From: Gammaproteobacteria bacterium
Lineage (GTDB): Bacteria > Pseudomonadota > Gammaproteobacteria > CAISUE01
Assembly (NCBI GenBank): GCA_021156105.1
Contig: JAJNBD010000003.1
Coordinates: forward strand, 124,001 to 188,000
Length of the DNA: 64,000 bases
Direction: 5' to 3'
Part shown: positions 8,969 through 16,979 of the stretch, piece by piece
How positions within the stretch are numbered: the first letter of the stretch is position 1
Layout: each line of letters starts with the position of its first letter
Position numbers and translations under genes: made by a program
The notes under the pieces: model-generated
Seen by the model: the letters and a program-made list of their open reading frames with translations, nothing else
Told to the model about the DNA's origin: nothing
Databases searched by the model: none

Positions 8969-9457
8969 TCACACTAATTCCTGCTTTTTAAAGGTCTTAT
9001 CAAAACCATATTTAGCTACTTCGGCTCTTGAAGCACTCCCAATAAATATCATCACGTATTTAGAATGGTCGCTTAAGCTGTCAGAAATTTCTTTTAAAGA
9101 AATATCCTTAATGTCTTCAGTAACAATAATCCATGAAAAATCGTTAAACTGCTGCGTTAAAAATTCCGCTCTATTTCTCACGAAGCTGACAATATCAAAA
9201 TTAAAAGCTTGAGTTAAACGTTTTGAAAAATAGTTTTGCAAGCTTTCATCTTGGGTAAACACCAGTGCTTTTCTCTTTTTACATCTTAGCTCGAGTTGGT
9301 GTTTAGGCTTTTTATTTTCTAAGCGCACTTTTGAAAATAACCGCATTTGCTTTCCCTGCCTACGGGAATCCCTTTGCGCTTGAAGCATTTGGTAAACACC
9401 AAAATTTCCTGGGCAATACAAGTGATTCTGCTGGTTAATATGCTGATAGATATTCAT
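8969..9457 (-). CDS. Hypothetical protein with degenerate receiver-like domain
   Basis: A 162-residue protein with a basic N-terminal third (residues 25-65, rich in R and K) and a C-terminal alpha/beta domain beginning KALVFTQDESLQNYFSKRL. This resembles a response-regulator receiver fold: hydrophobic strands KALVF, FDIVSF, FSWIIVTE and KYVMIFIG alternate with helices. The acidic pair and phosphoacceptor Asp are not convincingly present, so any receiver role would be phosphorylation-independent. The start at 9457 has an AAAAGGAAG ribosome binding site. Its 250-base leader carries the same promoter and hairpin element as the aldolase operon at 16-17 kb. Function unknown. Confidence 0.5.
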   Translation of the reverse strand: MNIYQHINQQNHLYCPGNFGVYQMLQAQRDSRRQGKQMRLFSKVRLENKKPKHQLELRCKKRKALVFTQDESLQNYFSKRLTQAFNFDIVSFVRNRAEFLTQQFNDFSWIIVTEDIKDISLKEISDSLSDHSKYVMIFIGSASRAEVAKYGFDKTFKKQELV

Positions 9458-9740
9458 AAAAGCTTCCTTTTAAGAAAAAGCTGAGTTTTTTCTCTAAAAG
9501 AAGAAGAGGGGTGGCTTTTCAAGGAAGAAATAATTTGATATTATTTTTCGTTGAGAAGTCGCGTTCGCAAAACCATCTTCTCCTACTTTCCATTGAGTCA
9601 GTTGGCGCTGATTCAATGGACTCTTTAATAAAGGTTTTCAAGTCTTTTCAATGTATTTGCTTTTGGATTTTTAAAGGAGCAAAAACAAAAAACTCAAAAC
9701 TTGTAATAATTTTACAACTTAAATTACAGGTTGTCAACTC
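9458..9740 (-). promoter_or_regulatory. Promoter plus long structured leader (element copy A)
   Basis: On the minus strand a good sigma70 promoter reads TTGACA (9737-9732), 17-base spacer, TAAAAT (9714-9709). A palindrome with TTGTAA/TTACAA arms (9701-9717) covers the -10. Downstream comes a hairpin at 9619-9590 (CCATTGAATCAG, loop CGCCAA, CTGACTCAATGG) and a conserved GGTTTTGCGAACGCGA core (9574-9559). The same elements in the same order occur at 17160-17367. The leader ends at the start of the pseudo-receiver gene. Two short reading frames run through the core, but neither start codon is kept in the second copy. Confidence 0.6.
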
Positions 9741-9998
9741 TTTTTCCTAACCTCTCCCTCAGAAGTTAAAATTTAATTACAAAAAAACGGTATTTATAGT
9801 TAAATACCACCTATTTTTTGATGGGCGCAGAATAAACCCAGCAATTCATGTAATATTTTTTCAGCATTGCAATGAAATTTCAAAGCAGGAAATGCACTTC
9901 GCTCATTTTAAAAGGAACTTCAAAGATTGAAGACAGCAAGAATGGTAATAGATAGAAAATGAACTTCTTATAACAACAATAGTTATAATTTCCTAATG
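9741..9998. other. Non-coding stretch downstream of nudC
   Basis: Apart from the nudC terminator at 9781-9808 I see no gene or recognisable element here. It is AT-rich with only short, unsupported reading frames. Confidence 0.5.
9781..9808 (-). terminator. Rho-independent terminator downstream of nudC
   Basis: On the minus strand GGTATTT, a six-base loop and AAATACC (9808-9789) are followed by G and seven T residues (9787-9781). It lies about 190 bases past the nudC stop with no gene between. Confidence 0.7.
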
Positions 9999-10769
9999 CT
10001 AACCAGCACTATTAGAAAACTTATTAATTAATTGATAAGAAAGCGTCATCGGCAAAGGCAAAATGGATGGAAGTTGCTTTTTATTGAACCACTTTGCTTC
10101 AATAAGCTCATTGGTATCAATACTAATTTCACCGCTGTCATACTCCGCCATAAATCCAAGCATTAATAGGTTAGGGAATGGCCATGCTTGAGAAGCAATG
10201 TAGCGTACATTTTTAATTTCAATGCCAACTTCTTCTCTAACCTCGCGGCGGATACAAGACTCTAAATCTTCACCAGGCTCAACAAAGCCAGCCAATATTG
10301 TATAAATACCTTTTCGCGACTGGATTACATGCTGAGCAAGCAGGATTTCATCGCCACGGGTAATCGCAACAAGGATGCAAGGAGAAATTTTGGGATAATC
10401 CACCAAACCACAAGCAGGACATTTTTTTGCTCGATTTTGGTCATAAAACTCTGTATGAACTCCGCAGCGACCACAAAATTTATGATTAATGCGCCAATCT
10501 AATAATTGCCTGCTTCGACCTACCAATTGAAACAGCATTTCACCAAGATAAGCATGTGCCTGCCGTAATTCAAATAATTTCTGCTTTTTATTATCAACAA
10601 AATTTTCTAGTTTTCCCGCAATGTACTGCTCATTATTTATACCTTCAAATTGGAAGTGTTCATTATAATTGACTGAACTGATATCTTTTTCTGCAGGTAA
10701 TTGCCAGTTACCATTTCTTTGAATGAGTAAAATATTGTTCTGAGATAAGAGGATATAATATTTTTTCAT
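9999..10769 (-). CDS. nudC: NAD(H) pyrophosphatase / NAD-RNA decapping NUDIX enzyme NudC
   Basis: A 256-residue NudC. A zinc ribbon with C99, C102, C117 and C120 precedes the NUDIX domain; the Nudix box GFVEPGEDLESCIRREVREEVG spans residues 161-182 and the NudC signature SQAWPFP follows at 193-199, exactly as expected for enzymes that split NADH to NMNH and AMP and remove NAD caps from RNA. It stands as a single gene with its own terminator downstream. Confidence 0.95.
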   Translation of the reverse strand: MKKYYILLSQNNILLIQRNGNWQLPAEKDISSVNYNEHFQFEGINNEQYIAGKLENFVDNKKQKLFELRQAHAYLGEMLFQLVGRSRQLLDWRINHKFCGRCGVHTEFYDQNRAKKCPACGLVDYPKISPCILVAITRGDEILLAQHVIQSRKGIYTILAGFVEPGEDLESCIRREVREEVGIEIKNVRYIASQAWPFPNLLMLGFMAEYDSGEISIDTNELIEAKWFNKKQLPSILPLPMTLSYQLINKFSNSAG

Positions 10770-10884
10770 AAAGCTTTATCTATTCAAATTAATTATCAGG
10801 GTACTGTCAGTCAAAGCCACGCTTAAATCATTGATGATTTCCATAACCTCACTCACTTGTTAAGCATAAATCATAACCAATGAA

Positions 10885-11517
10885 TTATCTACCGATCCTA
10901 ACGCGAGTAATTTCACGGTCTGCAAGTGCGTTTATTGCGAATGGATCTTCATCTAAAACCTCTTCAATTTTTTTACTCGTAGGAACCAAGCTTAAAATAA
11001 TCCCGCCTGTTCGAGGATCTTTTCTTCCCGATGCTAAAAAGAGTTCCGACTGATAATTCTTCTCCAGAAACTCTCGATGCTCGGGGATTTGCCGATCAAT
11101 TTTTACCAAAGTCTCATTTATTGGTTCTCGATAGTTTAACGAGATCAATAATAACTCATGCGCTTCTTCAATGAGGTTTTTTTGGTGGTAATCTGAAAAT
11201 TTCATGCTGGGAAGAAAGGTTACAATTTGAGTTTCTATAACACCCGCTCTATAAAGAGGATCTTCTCGAAGAATACCTTGCAACTCTTCAATTTCTAAAT
11301 TTGCAGCAATGATTAATTCTCCGCTTTGATCCACTTTGTTACCAATAGCAAGAAATCTCTCAGCATCAAAATATTTTTGAAGATGTTTTGTATGTGCACT
11401 TAATAAGCTATCAGATATTGTGGCAGCACAATAAGTGTCTTGGTAGTTCATGGTTATGATGAAAAGCTTTGTGCCAGGAATACCTTTAAAGAGAAAGCTA
11501 TTAAACCATCTGGGCAT
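10885..11517 (-). CDS. Tandem YCII-domain protein
   Basis: A 210-residue protein made of two YciI-like ferredoxin-fold repeats. The first (about residues 13-105) contains TKLFIITMNYQD, LAIGNKVDQSGELIIA and EDPLYRAGVIE; the second (about 118-208) contains LLLISLNYREP, LASGRKDPRTGGIILS and DEDPFAINALADREI. YCII proteins are small putative enzymes or stress proteins, usually one domain. The start at 11517 is chosen because the first beta strand lies upstream of the next ATG; it overlaps the exporter gene by 17 bases, so it is the last gene of the aldolase operon. Catalytic role unknown. Confidence 0.65.
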   Translation of the reverse strand: MPRWFNSFLFKGIPGTKLFIITMNYQDTYCAATISDSLLSAHTKHLQKYFDAERFLAIGNKVDQSGELIIAANLEIEELQGILREDPLYRAGVIETQIVTFLPSMKFSDYHQKNLIEEAHELLLISLNYREPINETLVKIDRQIPEHREFLEKNYQSELFLASGRKDPRTGGIILSLVPTSKKIEEVLDEDPFAINALADREITRVRIGR

Positions 11518-12730
11518 AAGGTTTTTTCTCGCGGTTAAAAAATAAAAAAATCGCTGCACCTATCAGTGTTGTACAAAAAAGATAAACAGCCAATTTTGAA
11601 ATAGAACCTTCTGATAATCTATTAACAAAAGAGGAGGATAATGACGCAGCACCTAACTGTAAAAAACCGAGCAATCCAGATGCATATCCTGCTGTTTTGG
11701 AGAATGTGCTGATAACCCCTGCTGTACCCTGTGGAATAAGAAAGCCATTACCAAAAGTAATAATAGACACACCAATAATCATAAAAACTAACTTTGCGTG
11801 GAATAGGCTTGATAAAATCAAAAACACTCCGCCAAGGTTGAATATGCCATAACCTAAAAGTAGTGATTTATCTAGAGATAAAAAATTAAGCAGTTTTTTA
11901 CCTAAAAGGTTACCTGCGACATAAGTAATAGAAAGACTAATATAAAAAGTACCTATCGCTTTTTCACTATAACCATAGTTATGAAAAATAAATGGTGATT
12001 CAGCAATATAACCAAAATAGGCAATATATGCGATACAAGGCGTTGAAGCATAGGCGATAAATTTTTTCTGACAAAATAGCTTAGGGTACGAAGAAAATAT
12101 TTTTAATAAATGTAAGCGCTGCTTTTTTCCTTCAGTCAATGTTTCTGGCACAAAAAAGAAAGCTAGCAACATAGTAACAATTGCAAACAACGCAACAAAA
12201 ATAAAGGTTGATTGCCATCCTAGATAAAAGCCTAAATATCCACCTATGACTGGCGAAATAGCTGGTGACATGCCAACAAAGGGGAAAATACTTGAAAATA
12301 CTTTGCCAGCTTCTTTAATATCAAATAAGTCACCAACAATTGCTCGACCAATGACAAGCCCAGAAGCAGCACCTAGCGCTTGTACAAACCTCCAAGTGAG
12401 CATTTGTTCATAGGAACCTGAAAAAGCACATCCAATTGAAGCAGAAAAATAAAGCAGCATGCCAATCAAAAGTAATATTTTTCTGCCATAGCGATCAGTT
12501 AGTGGTCCTAGCAATAATTGCCCTAGTGCTAAACCCAGTAAATAGATTGCCAAAGTAAATTGCATCGCTGAAGGTGTTTTGCCAAAAAATTGTCCAATCG
12601 TTGGCAACGTTGGCAAATAGACATCTGAGCCAATTAACCCAGCGGTACTCATTAATGTGAGAGTAAGCATAAAAAATACTTTATGCTTAGCGCTTATATA
12701 CTGAGTAGCTGATGAGGATTCGTAAGACAT
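11501..12730 (-). CDS. Bcr/CflA-type MFS drug or metabolite exporter
   Basis: A 409-residue, 12-TM DHA1-family transporter. The motif-A loop GPLTDRYGRKILLL (near residue 75), the RFVQALGAASG segment in TM4 (near 114) and GMSPAISPVIGGYLG in TM5 (near 150) are typical of Bcr/CflA proteins, which export drugs or small molecules by proton antiport. AGGAG supports the start; its first 37 bases overlap the end of the DUF6282 gene. It is probably the exporter or importer of the compound handled by the surrounding enzymes. Confidence 0.88.
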   Translation of the reverse strand: MSYESSSATQYISAKHKVFFMLTLTLMSTAGLIGSDVYLPTLPTIGQFFGKTPSAMQFTLAIYLLGLALGQLLLGPLTDRYGRKILLLIGMLLYFSASIGCAFSGSYEQMLTWRFVQALGAASGLVIGRAIVGDLFDIKEAGKVFSSIFPFVGMSPAISPVIGGYLGFYLGWQSTFIFVALFAIVTMLLAFFFVPETLTEGKKQRLHLLKIFSSYPKLFCQKKFIAYASTPCIAYIAYFGYIAESPFIFHNYGYSEKAIGTFYISLSITYVAGNLLGKKLLNFLSLDKSLLLGYGIFNLGGVFLILSSLFHAKLVFMIIGVSIITFGNGFLIPQGTAGVISTFSKTAGYASGLLGFLQLGAASLSSSFVNRLSEGSISKLAVYLFCTTLIGAAIFLFFNREKKPYAQMV

Positions 12731-13551
12731 ATTTCTTTTCTCCTATCTTGAGATAACTTAACTTCTTCAAACCATTGCTGGGTTTGTTTTTTCCAATTCA
12801 TAATATCCATTTGGCTTGTTTGGCCAAGATCAGAACTATAAATAACTTTTGGTACACTTGCCAATACTTCTTTAAAATCGCTAACTTGCTGATAACCTAA
12901 TAAATAGGTTAAGGCAGTTTGTTCAATCCAAATCAGATCGTCTTTAGCAAGCTCAGCTAAAGCTTGCGCGTCTAGATTAGTCAGCGGATTTGCTGGTTGA
13001 TTTAGTAAAAGCCTAGGGAGATTATGCTGGTGGCAAGTGTCTATTAATGCATAAACTTCTTCTTTAGAGGCATGCCCAGTCGATAATACAACAGGATAAT
13101 CTCTAGCAAATTTAATAAGATCTATAACTTCTGATTTTAATCGCTGTTTTTCATCGAATAGAGCTGTTGGCACTAATGCATGTTTTCCCAAATTGCCAAC
13201 AGCGAGCTTTCTTGGTAGTTTTGACTGGTGTGGCTGACAAGTTATGGTTGGCAAATCAACAATTAATCGGGAAACATATTGCGGCTGATATTCCGCAAGT
13301 GCACGCAGCACCACCTTGTAGTCGATCCCACCTGAAAATTGATTTAAAGCCACTGAAGGAAATACTGGCAGCCCTTCTTGCTGCGCTAGTGTTGCTTGTA
13401 CACTGGTTGATCCAAGATGGCTCTTTAAAACAACAGCGCCATTAATATCTTGATATAATTTTCCTGCGCTTATAGCATTATGCCGACGATAATAAAGATC
13501 TGGCGCGGCATGATAATGAATATCAATAAACTCAAAATCGTTTAACATCAT
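12694..13551 (-). CDS. DUF6282 / amidohydrolase-like TIM-barrel protein
   Basis: A 285-residue protein opening with FIDIHYHAAPDLYYRR. The HxH-type metal motif at the first strand followed by AxPD is characteristic of DUF6282, a group related to the amidohydrolase superfamily. Further possible metal or active-site positions are VLKSHLGST (near 41), STGHAS (near 157) and YSSDLGQT (near 239). It may hydrolyse a cyclic amide, lactone or similar bond; the substrate is unknown. The start overlaps the RraA-like gene by 4 bases. Confidence 0.65.
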   Translation of the reverse strand: MMLNDFEFIDIHYHAAPDLYYRRHNAISAGKLYQDINGAVVLKSHLGSTSVQATLAQQEGLPVFPSVALNQFSGGIDYKVVLRALAEYQPQYVSRLIVDLPTITCQPHQSKLPRKLAVGNLGKHALVPTALFDEKQRLKSEVIDLIKFARDYPVVLSTGHASKEEVYALIDTCHQHNLPRLLLNQPANPLTNLDAQALAELAKDDLIWIEQTALTYLLGYQQVSDFKEVLASVPKVIYSSDLGQTSQMDIMNWKKQTQQWFEEVKLSQDRRKEICLTNPHQLLSI

Positions 13552-14222
13552 ACAGTCGTGTCCTTAGAAAGCCAAGGCTGGTCATAACGAAAAAGTTTGC
13601 GTGCAATAGAAAGTTTTTCACCATTCTTTACGCTATTAATAATTGCTTGTTCCGTTCTTTTGATATTCTCTGCTTTTTGTATAACTTCATCCAAATGTGC
13701 TCTTGGAATGACAAGCACGCCATTATCATCACCAACAATAATATCTCCAGGATTAATTACGATCCCCTCAATATTTAAAGGACACTGTTGAGCTATTTTA
13801 TGAACACGGTTTTTTCCAGAGCGCATATAAATATTTTTAGAAAAAACTGGATAACGCAATTCTCTAATAAGTGCCACATCTCGAATCGCACCATAAATGA
13901 CAGTACCCGCAATTCCTTTAGCTAGAGACACTTGAGTAAGGATATCCCCCCAGGTTGTGCAATCCTCTCGCCCTTGGTTATCAAGCACAACAACTGCACC
14001 TGCTGGTACTTCATCGATATAATCGCCAGCATTTTTATACTCTGTGGGCTGCGCTTCATAAGGCGCATACTGGACTGTAAAAGCCTCCCCCACGAGCTTA
14101 ACAGAAGATGCTGCGGGTTTTATCTTCAGCAATGCTCCTTCTATACCACAAGCATCAAGGGCATCTGATATCTCTGCTGTATCTAAATTTTGCAACTTTT
14201 CTCGCCAATTCTTCATTATCAT
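13548..14222 (-). CDS. RraA-like family protein (HMG/CHA-aldolase-like)
   Basis: A 224-residue RraA/MenG-fold protein. AEISDALDACGIEG near residue 16, the WGDILTQVSLAKGIAGTVI segment near 92 and GAIRDVALIRE near 111 match the family's substrate and divalent-metal site. Relatives include 4-hydroxy-4-methyl-2-oxoglutarate/4-carboxy-4-hydroxy-2-oxoadipate aldolases, which also decarboxylate oxaloacetate, and the RNase E regulator RraA. The enzyme-rich operon favours an aldolase or decarboxylase rather than an RNase regulator. AGGAAA precedes the start. Confidence 0.8.
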   Translation of the reverse strand: MIMKNWREKLQNLDTAEISDALDACGIEGALLKIKPAASSVKLVGEAFTVQYAPYEAQPTEYKNAGDYIDEVPAGAVVVLDNQGREDCTTWGDILTQVSLAKGIAGTVIYGAIRDVALIRELRYPVFSKNIYMRSGKNRVHKIAQQCPLNIEGIVINPGDIIVGDDNGVLVIPRAHLDEVIQKAENIKRTEQAIINSVKNGEKLSIARKLFRYDQPWLSKDTTV

Positions 14223-14224
14223 AT

Positions 14225-15310
14225 TTATAAATTTCCTATAATGGCCTGTGCCATATCTTGAGTTGACGCTAAGCCATCTAAGTCATAAGTTAAATATTTT
14301 CCTTGCTGAATAGTTTTAACAAGCGCCATATGAATTTTTTTTGCTTCTACTGAGTAGCCTAAATGATCAAGCATCAAGCCAATTGTTAAAAACATTGCGC
14401 TTGGATTAGCCGTATTTAATTTAACACGAGGGGCGCTGCCATGTACCGGCTCAAAATAAGAATTTTTCATACCAATATTGGCGCTAGGCGCAAAGCCTAA
14501 TCCGCCCATCACGCCCCCTGCCAAATCCGATAAAATATCGCCAAACATATTCTCTGCGACAATAACTCCAAACTCTTCGGGGCGCCTAACCAGCCACAAT
14601 GCTACAGCGTCAACATTATGTATTTCTGCTTTTATCTCTGGATAGCAAGCTGCAATTTCTTCAAAAATCTCACGGGCAAAAATGCTGCTTTTTCTTAATA
14701 CATTAGGCTTGTCCGCAAAAGTCACTTTTGTATAATGATTTTGGCGCGCATATTCAAATGAAAAATGAAACAATCTTTTTAATCCATGTCTAGATTGGAT
14801 ACGCAACGCACAACTCATGTCTTTTTCAGGATAATTATCCCAAGGCGATTTATTAACCAGCTGTTTTATTGCTTCAGGCATAGGGTAAAAATCAAAACCC
14901 GCATATAAGCCTTCTGTGTTTTCTCTAATAATGCTGCAGCGAAATGATTTATCATGCTGAATATTGAAGCATGGGCGAACATTGGCAAATAAATCTAGAC
15001 GCTGGCGCAATTGAACAACAGGAGACACATAGCGCAAACCAAAATTTTTTAGCGGCACCGCTAATTCTTCTTCAGCTTCTCGCTCAGGCTTGCTGGTAAT
15101 CGCGCCTAATAAAGTTGCATCGGAGTTTTCTATTAATTGCCATGTTCGTTCAGGCACAGGATTTCCTTCGTTCTTCCAAAACTCCCAACCAATATCACCA
15201 AATGACGCCTCATAAGGAATTGCTAACGCATCCATCACAGGAAGCGCAGCTTGCGTAACTTCTTGCCCAATGCCATCACCAGGGAGTACAGCTAATTTAA
15301 TTTTTTTCAT
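14225..15310 (-). CDS. Isopropylmalate/isocitrate/tartrate-type dehydrogenase
   Basis: A 361-residue beta-decarboxylating dehydrogenase. Visible motifs are LPGDGIGQEV at residue 9, RENTEGLYAG near 129, KPNVLRKSS near 201, the divalent-metal Asp region NMFGDILSDLAGG near 255 and FEPVHGSAP near 286. It would oxidise a (2R)-hydroxy acid and decarboxylate the product using NAD(P)+. It is not next to leuCD, so classical LeuB is unlikely. Coupled with the DRE-TIM enzyme at the start of the operon it suggests 2-oxo-acid chain extension or the reverse. Confidence 0.85.
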   Translation of the reverse strand: MKKIKLAVLPGDGIGQEVTQAALPVMDALAIPYEASFGDIGWEFWKNEGNPVPERTWQLIENSDATLLGAITSKPEREAEEELAVPLKNFGLRYVSPVVQLRQRLDLFANVRPCFNIQHDKSFRCSIIRENTEGLYAGFDFYPMPEAIKQLVNKSPWDNYPEKDMSCALRIQSRHGLKRLFHFSFEYARQNHYTKVTFADKPNVLRKSSIFAREIFEEIAACYPEIKAEIHNVDAVALWLVRRPEEFGVIVAENMFGDILSDLAGGVMGGLGFAPSANIGMKNSYFEPVHGSAPRVKLNTANPSAMFLTIGLMLDHLGYSVEAKKIHMALVKTIQQGKYLTYDLDGLASTQDMAQAIIGNL

Positions 15311-15311
15311 A

Positions 15312-16010
15312 TTAAGCTCTCAAAAATTGTAGAATTTGCTCCTGGCATAAAATTGGAGCTTGCTGTAAAACACGCATGCCTGTTTTGGGGATAACAACTA
15401 AATTTTCAGATGAAACGACATTTTCCTCATTGACCAAAGCTGATTCTTGACCAATAAAATGTTTAAAATTCACCTTACTTTGCTTTAAAATTTTTATCGC
15501 ATTCATTTCCATCAGTAAACTCAAGCCTTTTGCAGTCCTCAAAGATGCTTGCTCATTATTTTCTAATTCACAATTTTCACTATTGTGACAAGCCTCTGGA
15601 TACATCACATACTGATTAAGTAATTTTAATGCTGATGCTATTGAGCTCGGTTTAGCTAATGCAATAACTTCTTCAAGTTTTTTTCTTAAACTACCATCTA
15701 TAAAGGATGGCGTTGAAAACAGAACAACGCGCTTTTCAGCTAATGCAAGACTCTCAAAAAACTGTTGCAAAATAGCTCCGCCCAATGAAAAACCAAAAAG
15801 GATACGGACATCCCAAAGCTTTTGAGTAATAATTTCTTGCCATTTATCCAGAAACTCATTTAAAGTCATCTGTGCATGAATACCATCCAAGGAATCCAGA
15901 AATATTAATTCATACTCATTTTCTAGAAAGCTTAGCGCTTCTTTAATCCACCGGATTTCTTTCCAGCTGGGTAGCATAGGAGAAAGAACGGCTATTTTTT
16001 CTTTTACCAT
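15312..16010 (-). CDS. Alpha/beta-hydrolase-fold protein lacking the catalytic His
   Basis: A 232-residue alpha/beta-hydrolase-like protein with a nucleophile elbow GFSLGG (S75). The canonical late GxGH segment reads PKTGMRVLQQAP, so the catalytic histidine is not where expected, and no clear acid residue precedes it. It may have a non-hydrolytic or lyase function, or be a binding protein. It starts directly after the aldolase stop and ends one base before the dehydrogenase start, so it is translated with them. Function unknown. Confidence 0.6.
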   Translation of the reverse strand: MVKEKIAVLSPMLPSWKEIRWIKEALSFLENEYELIFLDSLDGIHAQMTLNEFLDKWQEIITQKLWDVRILFGFSLGGAILQQFFESLALAEKRVVLFSTPSFIDGSLRKKLEEVIALAKPSSIASALKLLNQYVMYPEACHNSENCELENNEQASLRTAKGLSLLMEMNAIKILKQSKVNFKHFIGQESALVNEENVVSSENLVVIPKTGMRVLQQAPILCQEQILQFLRA

Positions 16011-16979
16011 TTAGCCCAACCCTACGCATTTTTTCAGAGAATTACTATTCCTATTTAAATAATAATTTCTTGCAGCAGAATAGTATTGTTTAATCGTTTG
16101 AAAATTTCCTAAAGCCACTGAATCATCTTGTGATAAATTAAATAACCCCAAGATAACATCTTTCAAAAGTAAAGGATTACTCTCATTAGAAAAGCTATTT
16201 TTCAGAAACTCTGCCGTCTCTAGCAACTTGCAAACATCAAAGTCCTTTATGCCTTGAGAATGTAGGTAACTTGCAAAGCCTTCTGTTCTTAAATTCCCAG
16301 ACCCTTTGCCAAAACCCAACAAAGAAGCATCTAAAAAATTAGCTCCACACTCTAAAGCCGCAATAGAATTCGCTTGTGCAAGGAATAGATTATCATGGGC
16401 ATGGAACCCAAGTTTTGCAGTATGACGACCCGAAACTTCTAAAAATAATTCTCGAACTTGCTGTGGCGTCATCCCCCCATTTGAATCTGCCAGATAAATA
16501 ATATCTGCACCATACTCAAGTAATTTTCCAGCTAAATCTCCAATTTGTTGTGCGGCATACTGGGAAGAGCGCGTAATATTGGCGGATACTTCAAATTGAA
16601 GCTGCTTCGCATAGCTAATAAAAGAAAGATCACGATCGGTATAAGATGGACCTATGCAAATCCGCAAAGTATCAACACCCAGGTCTTTTAGAACTTCTAG
16701 TTCATGAAGTTGCAAATTTTTAGGGTGTAGAATGACGGTTAATTTTGCTTGTTGAATTAATTTCCTGCAAAAAGTGAGGTAATGATCTGGACAAGTACCT
16801 GTTATCCCAATATTGGGAATGGGTTTAAATGATCCATTGCGGTAGCCTACTTCGATATGGGTAACACCTGAACCATCAAGGCCATTAATAATTCTTTCTA
16901 CATCATTGTAAGAATAATTAAAATTATTCTTATATCCCCCATCCCTTAATGTAACATCTATTAAATTAACATCTTTCAT
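16011..16979 (-). CDS. DRE-TIM metallolyase (HMGL-like / 4-hydroxy-2-oxovalerate aldolase-like)
   Basis: A 322-residue TIM-barrel enzyme starting NLIDVTLRDGGYKN; the TLRDGG motif carries the metal Asp and catalytic Arg of the DRE-TIM family. GFHAHDNLFLA (near residue 193) supplies the HxH metal pair, and ASLLGFGKGSGN is the C-terminal glycine loop. Relatives include MhpE/DmpG aldolases, HMG-CoA lyase and isopropylmalate/homocitrate synthases, so the chemistry is retro-aldol or Claisen. The start at 16979 has GAGGAG; an upstream ATG lacks one. It leads a seven-gene operon behind leader copy B. Confidence 0.82.
   Translation of the reverse strand: MKDVNLIDVTLRDGGYKNNFNYSYNDVERIINGLDGSGVTHIEVGYRNGSFKPIPNIGITGTCPDHYLTFCRKLIQQAKLTVILHPKNLQLHELEVLKDLGVDTLRICIGPSYTDRDLSFISYAKQLQFEVSANITRSSQYAAQQIGDLAGKLLEYGADIIYLADSNGGMTPQQVRELFLEVSGRHTAKLGFHAHDNLFLAQANSIAALECGANFLDASLLGFGKGSGNLRTEGFASYLHSQGIKDFDVCKLLETAEFLKNSFSNESNPLLLKDVILGLFNLSQDDSVALGNFQTIKQYYSAARNYYLNRNSNSLKKCVGLG

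Noticed and set aside
9501-9750. 79-residue plus-strand reading frame across leader copy A
   Set aside because: It runs against the conserved promoter and hairpin, has no ribosome binding site and is not preserved in copy B.
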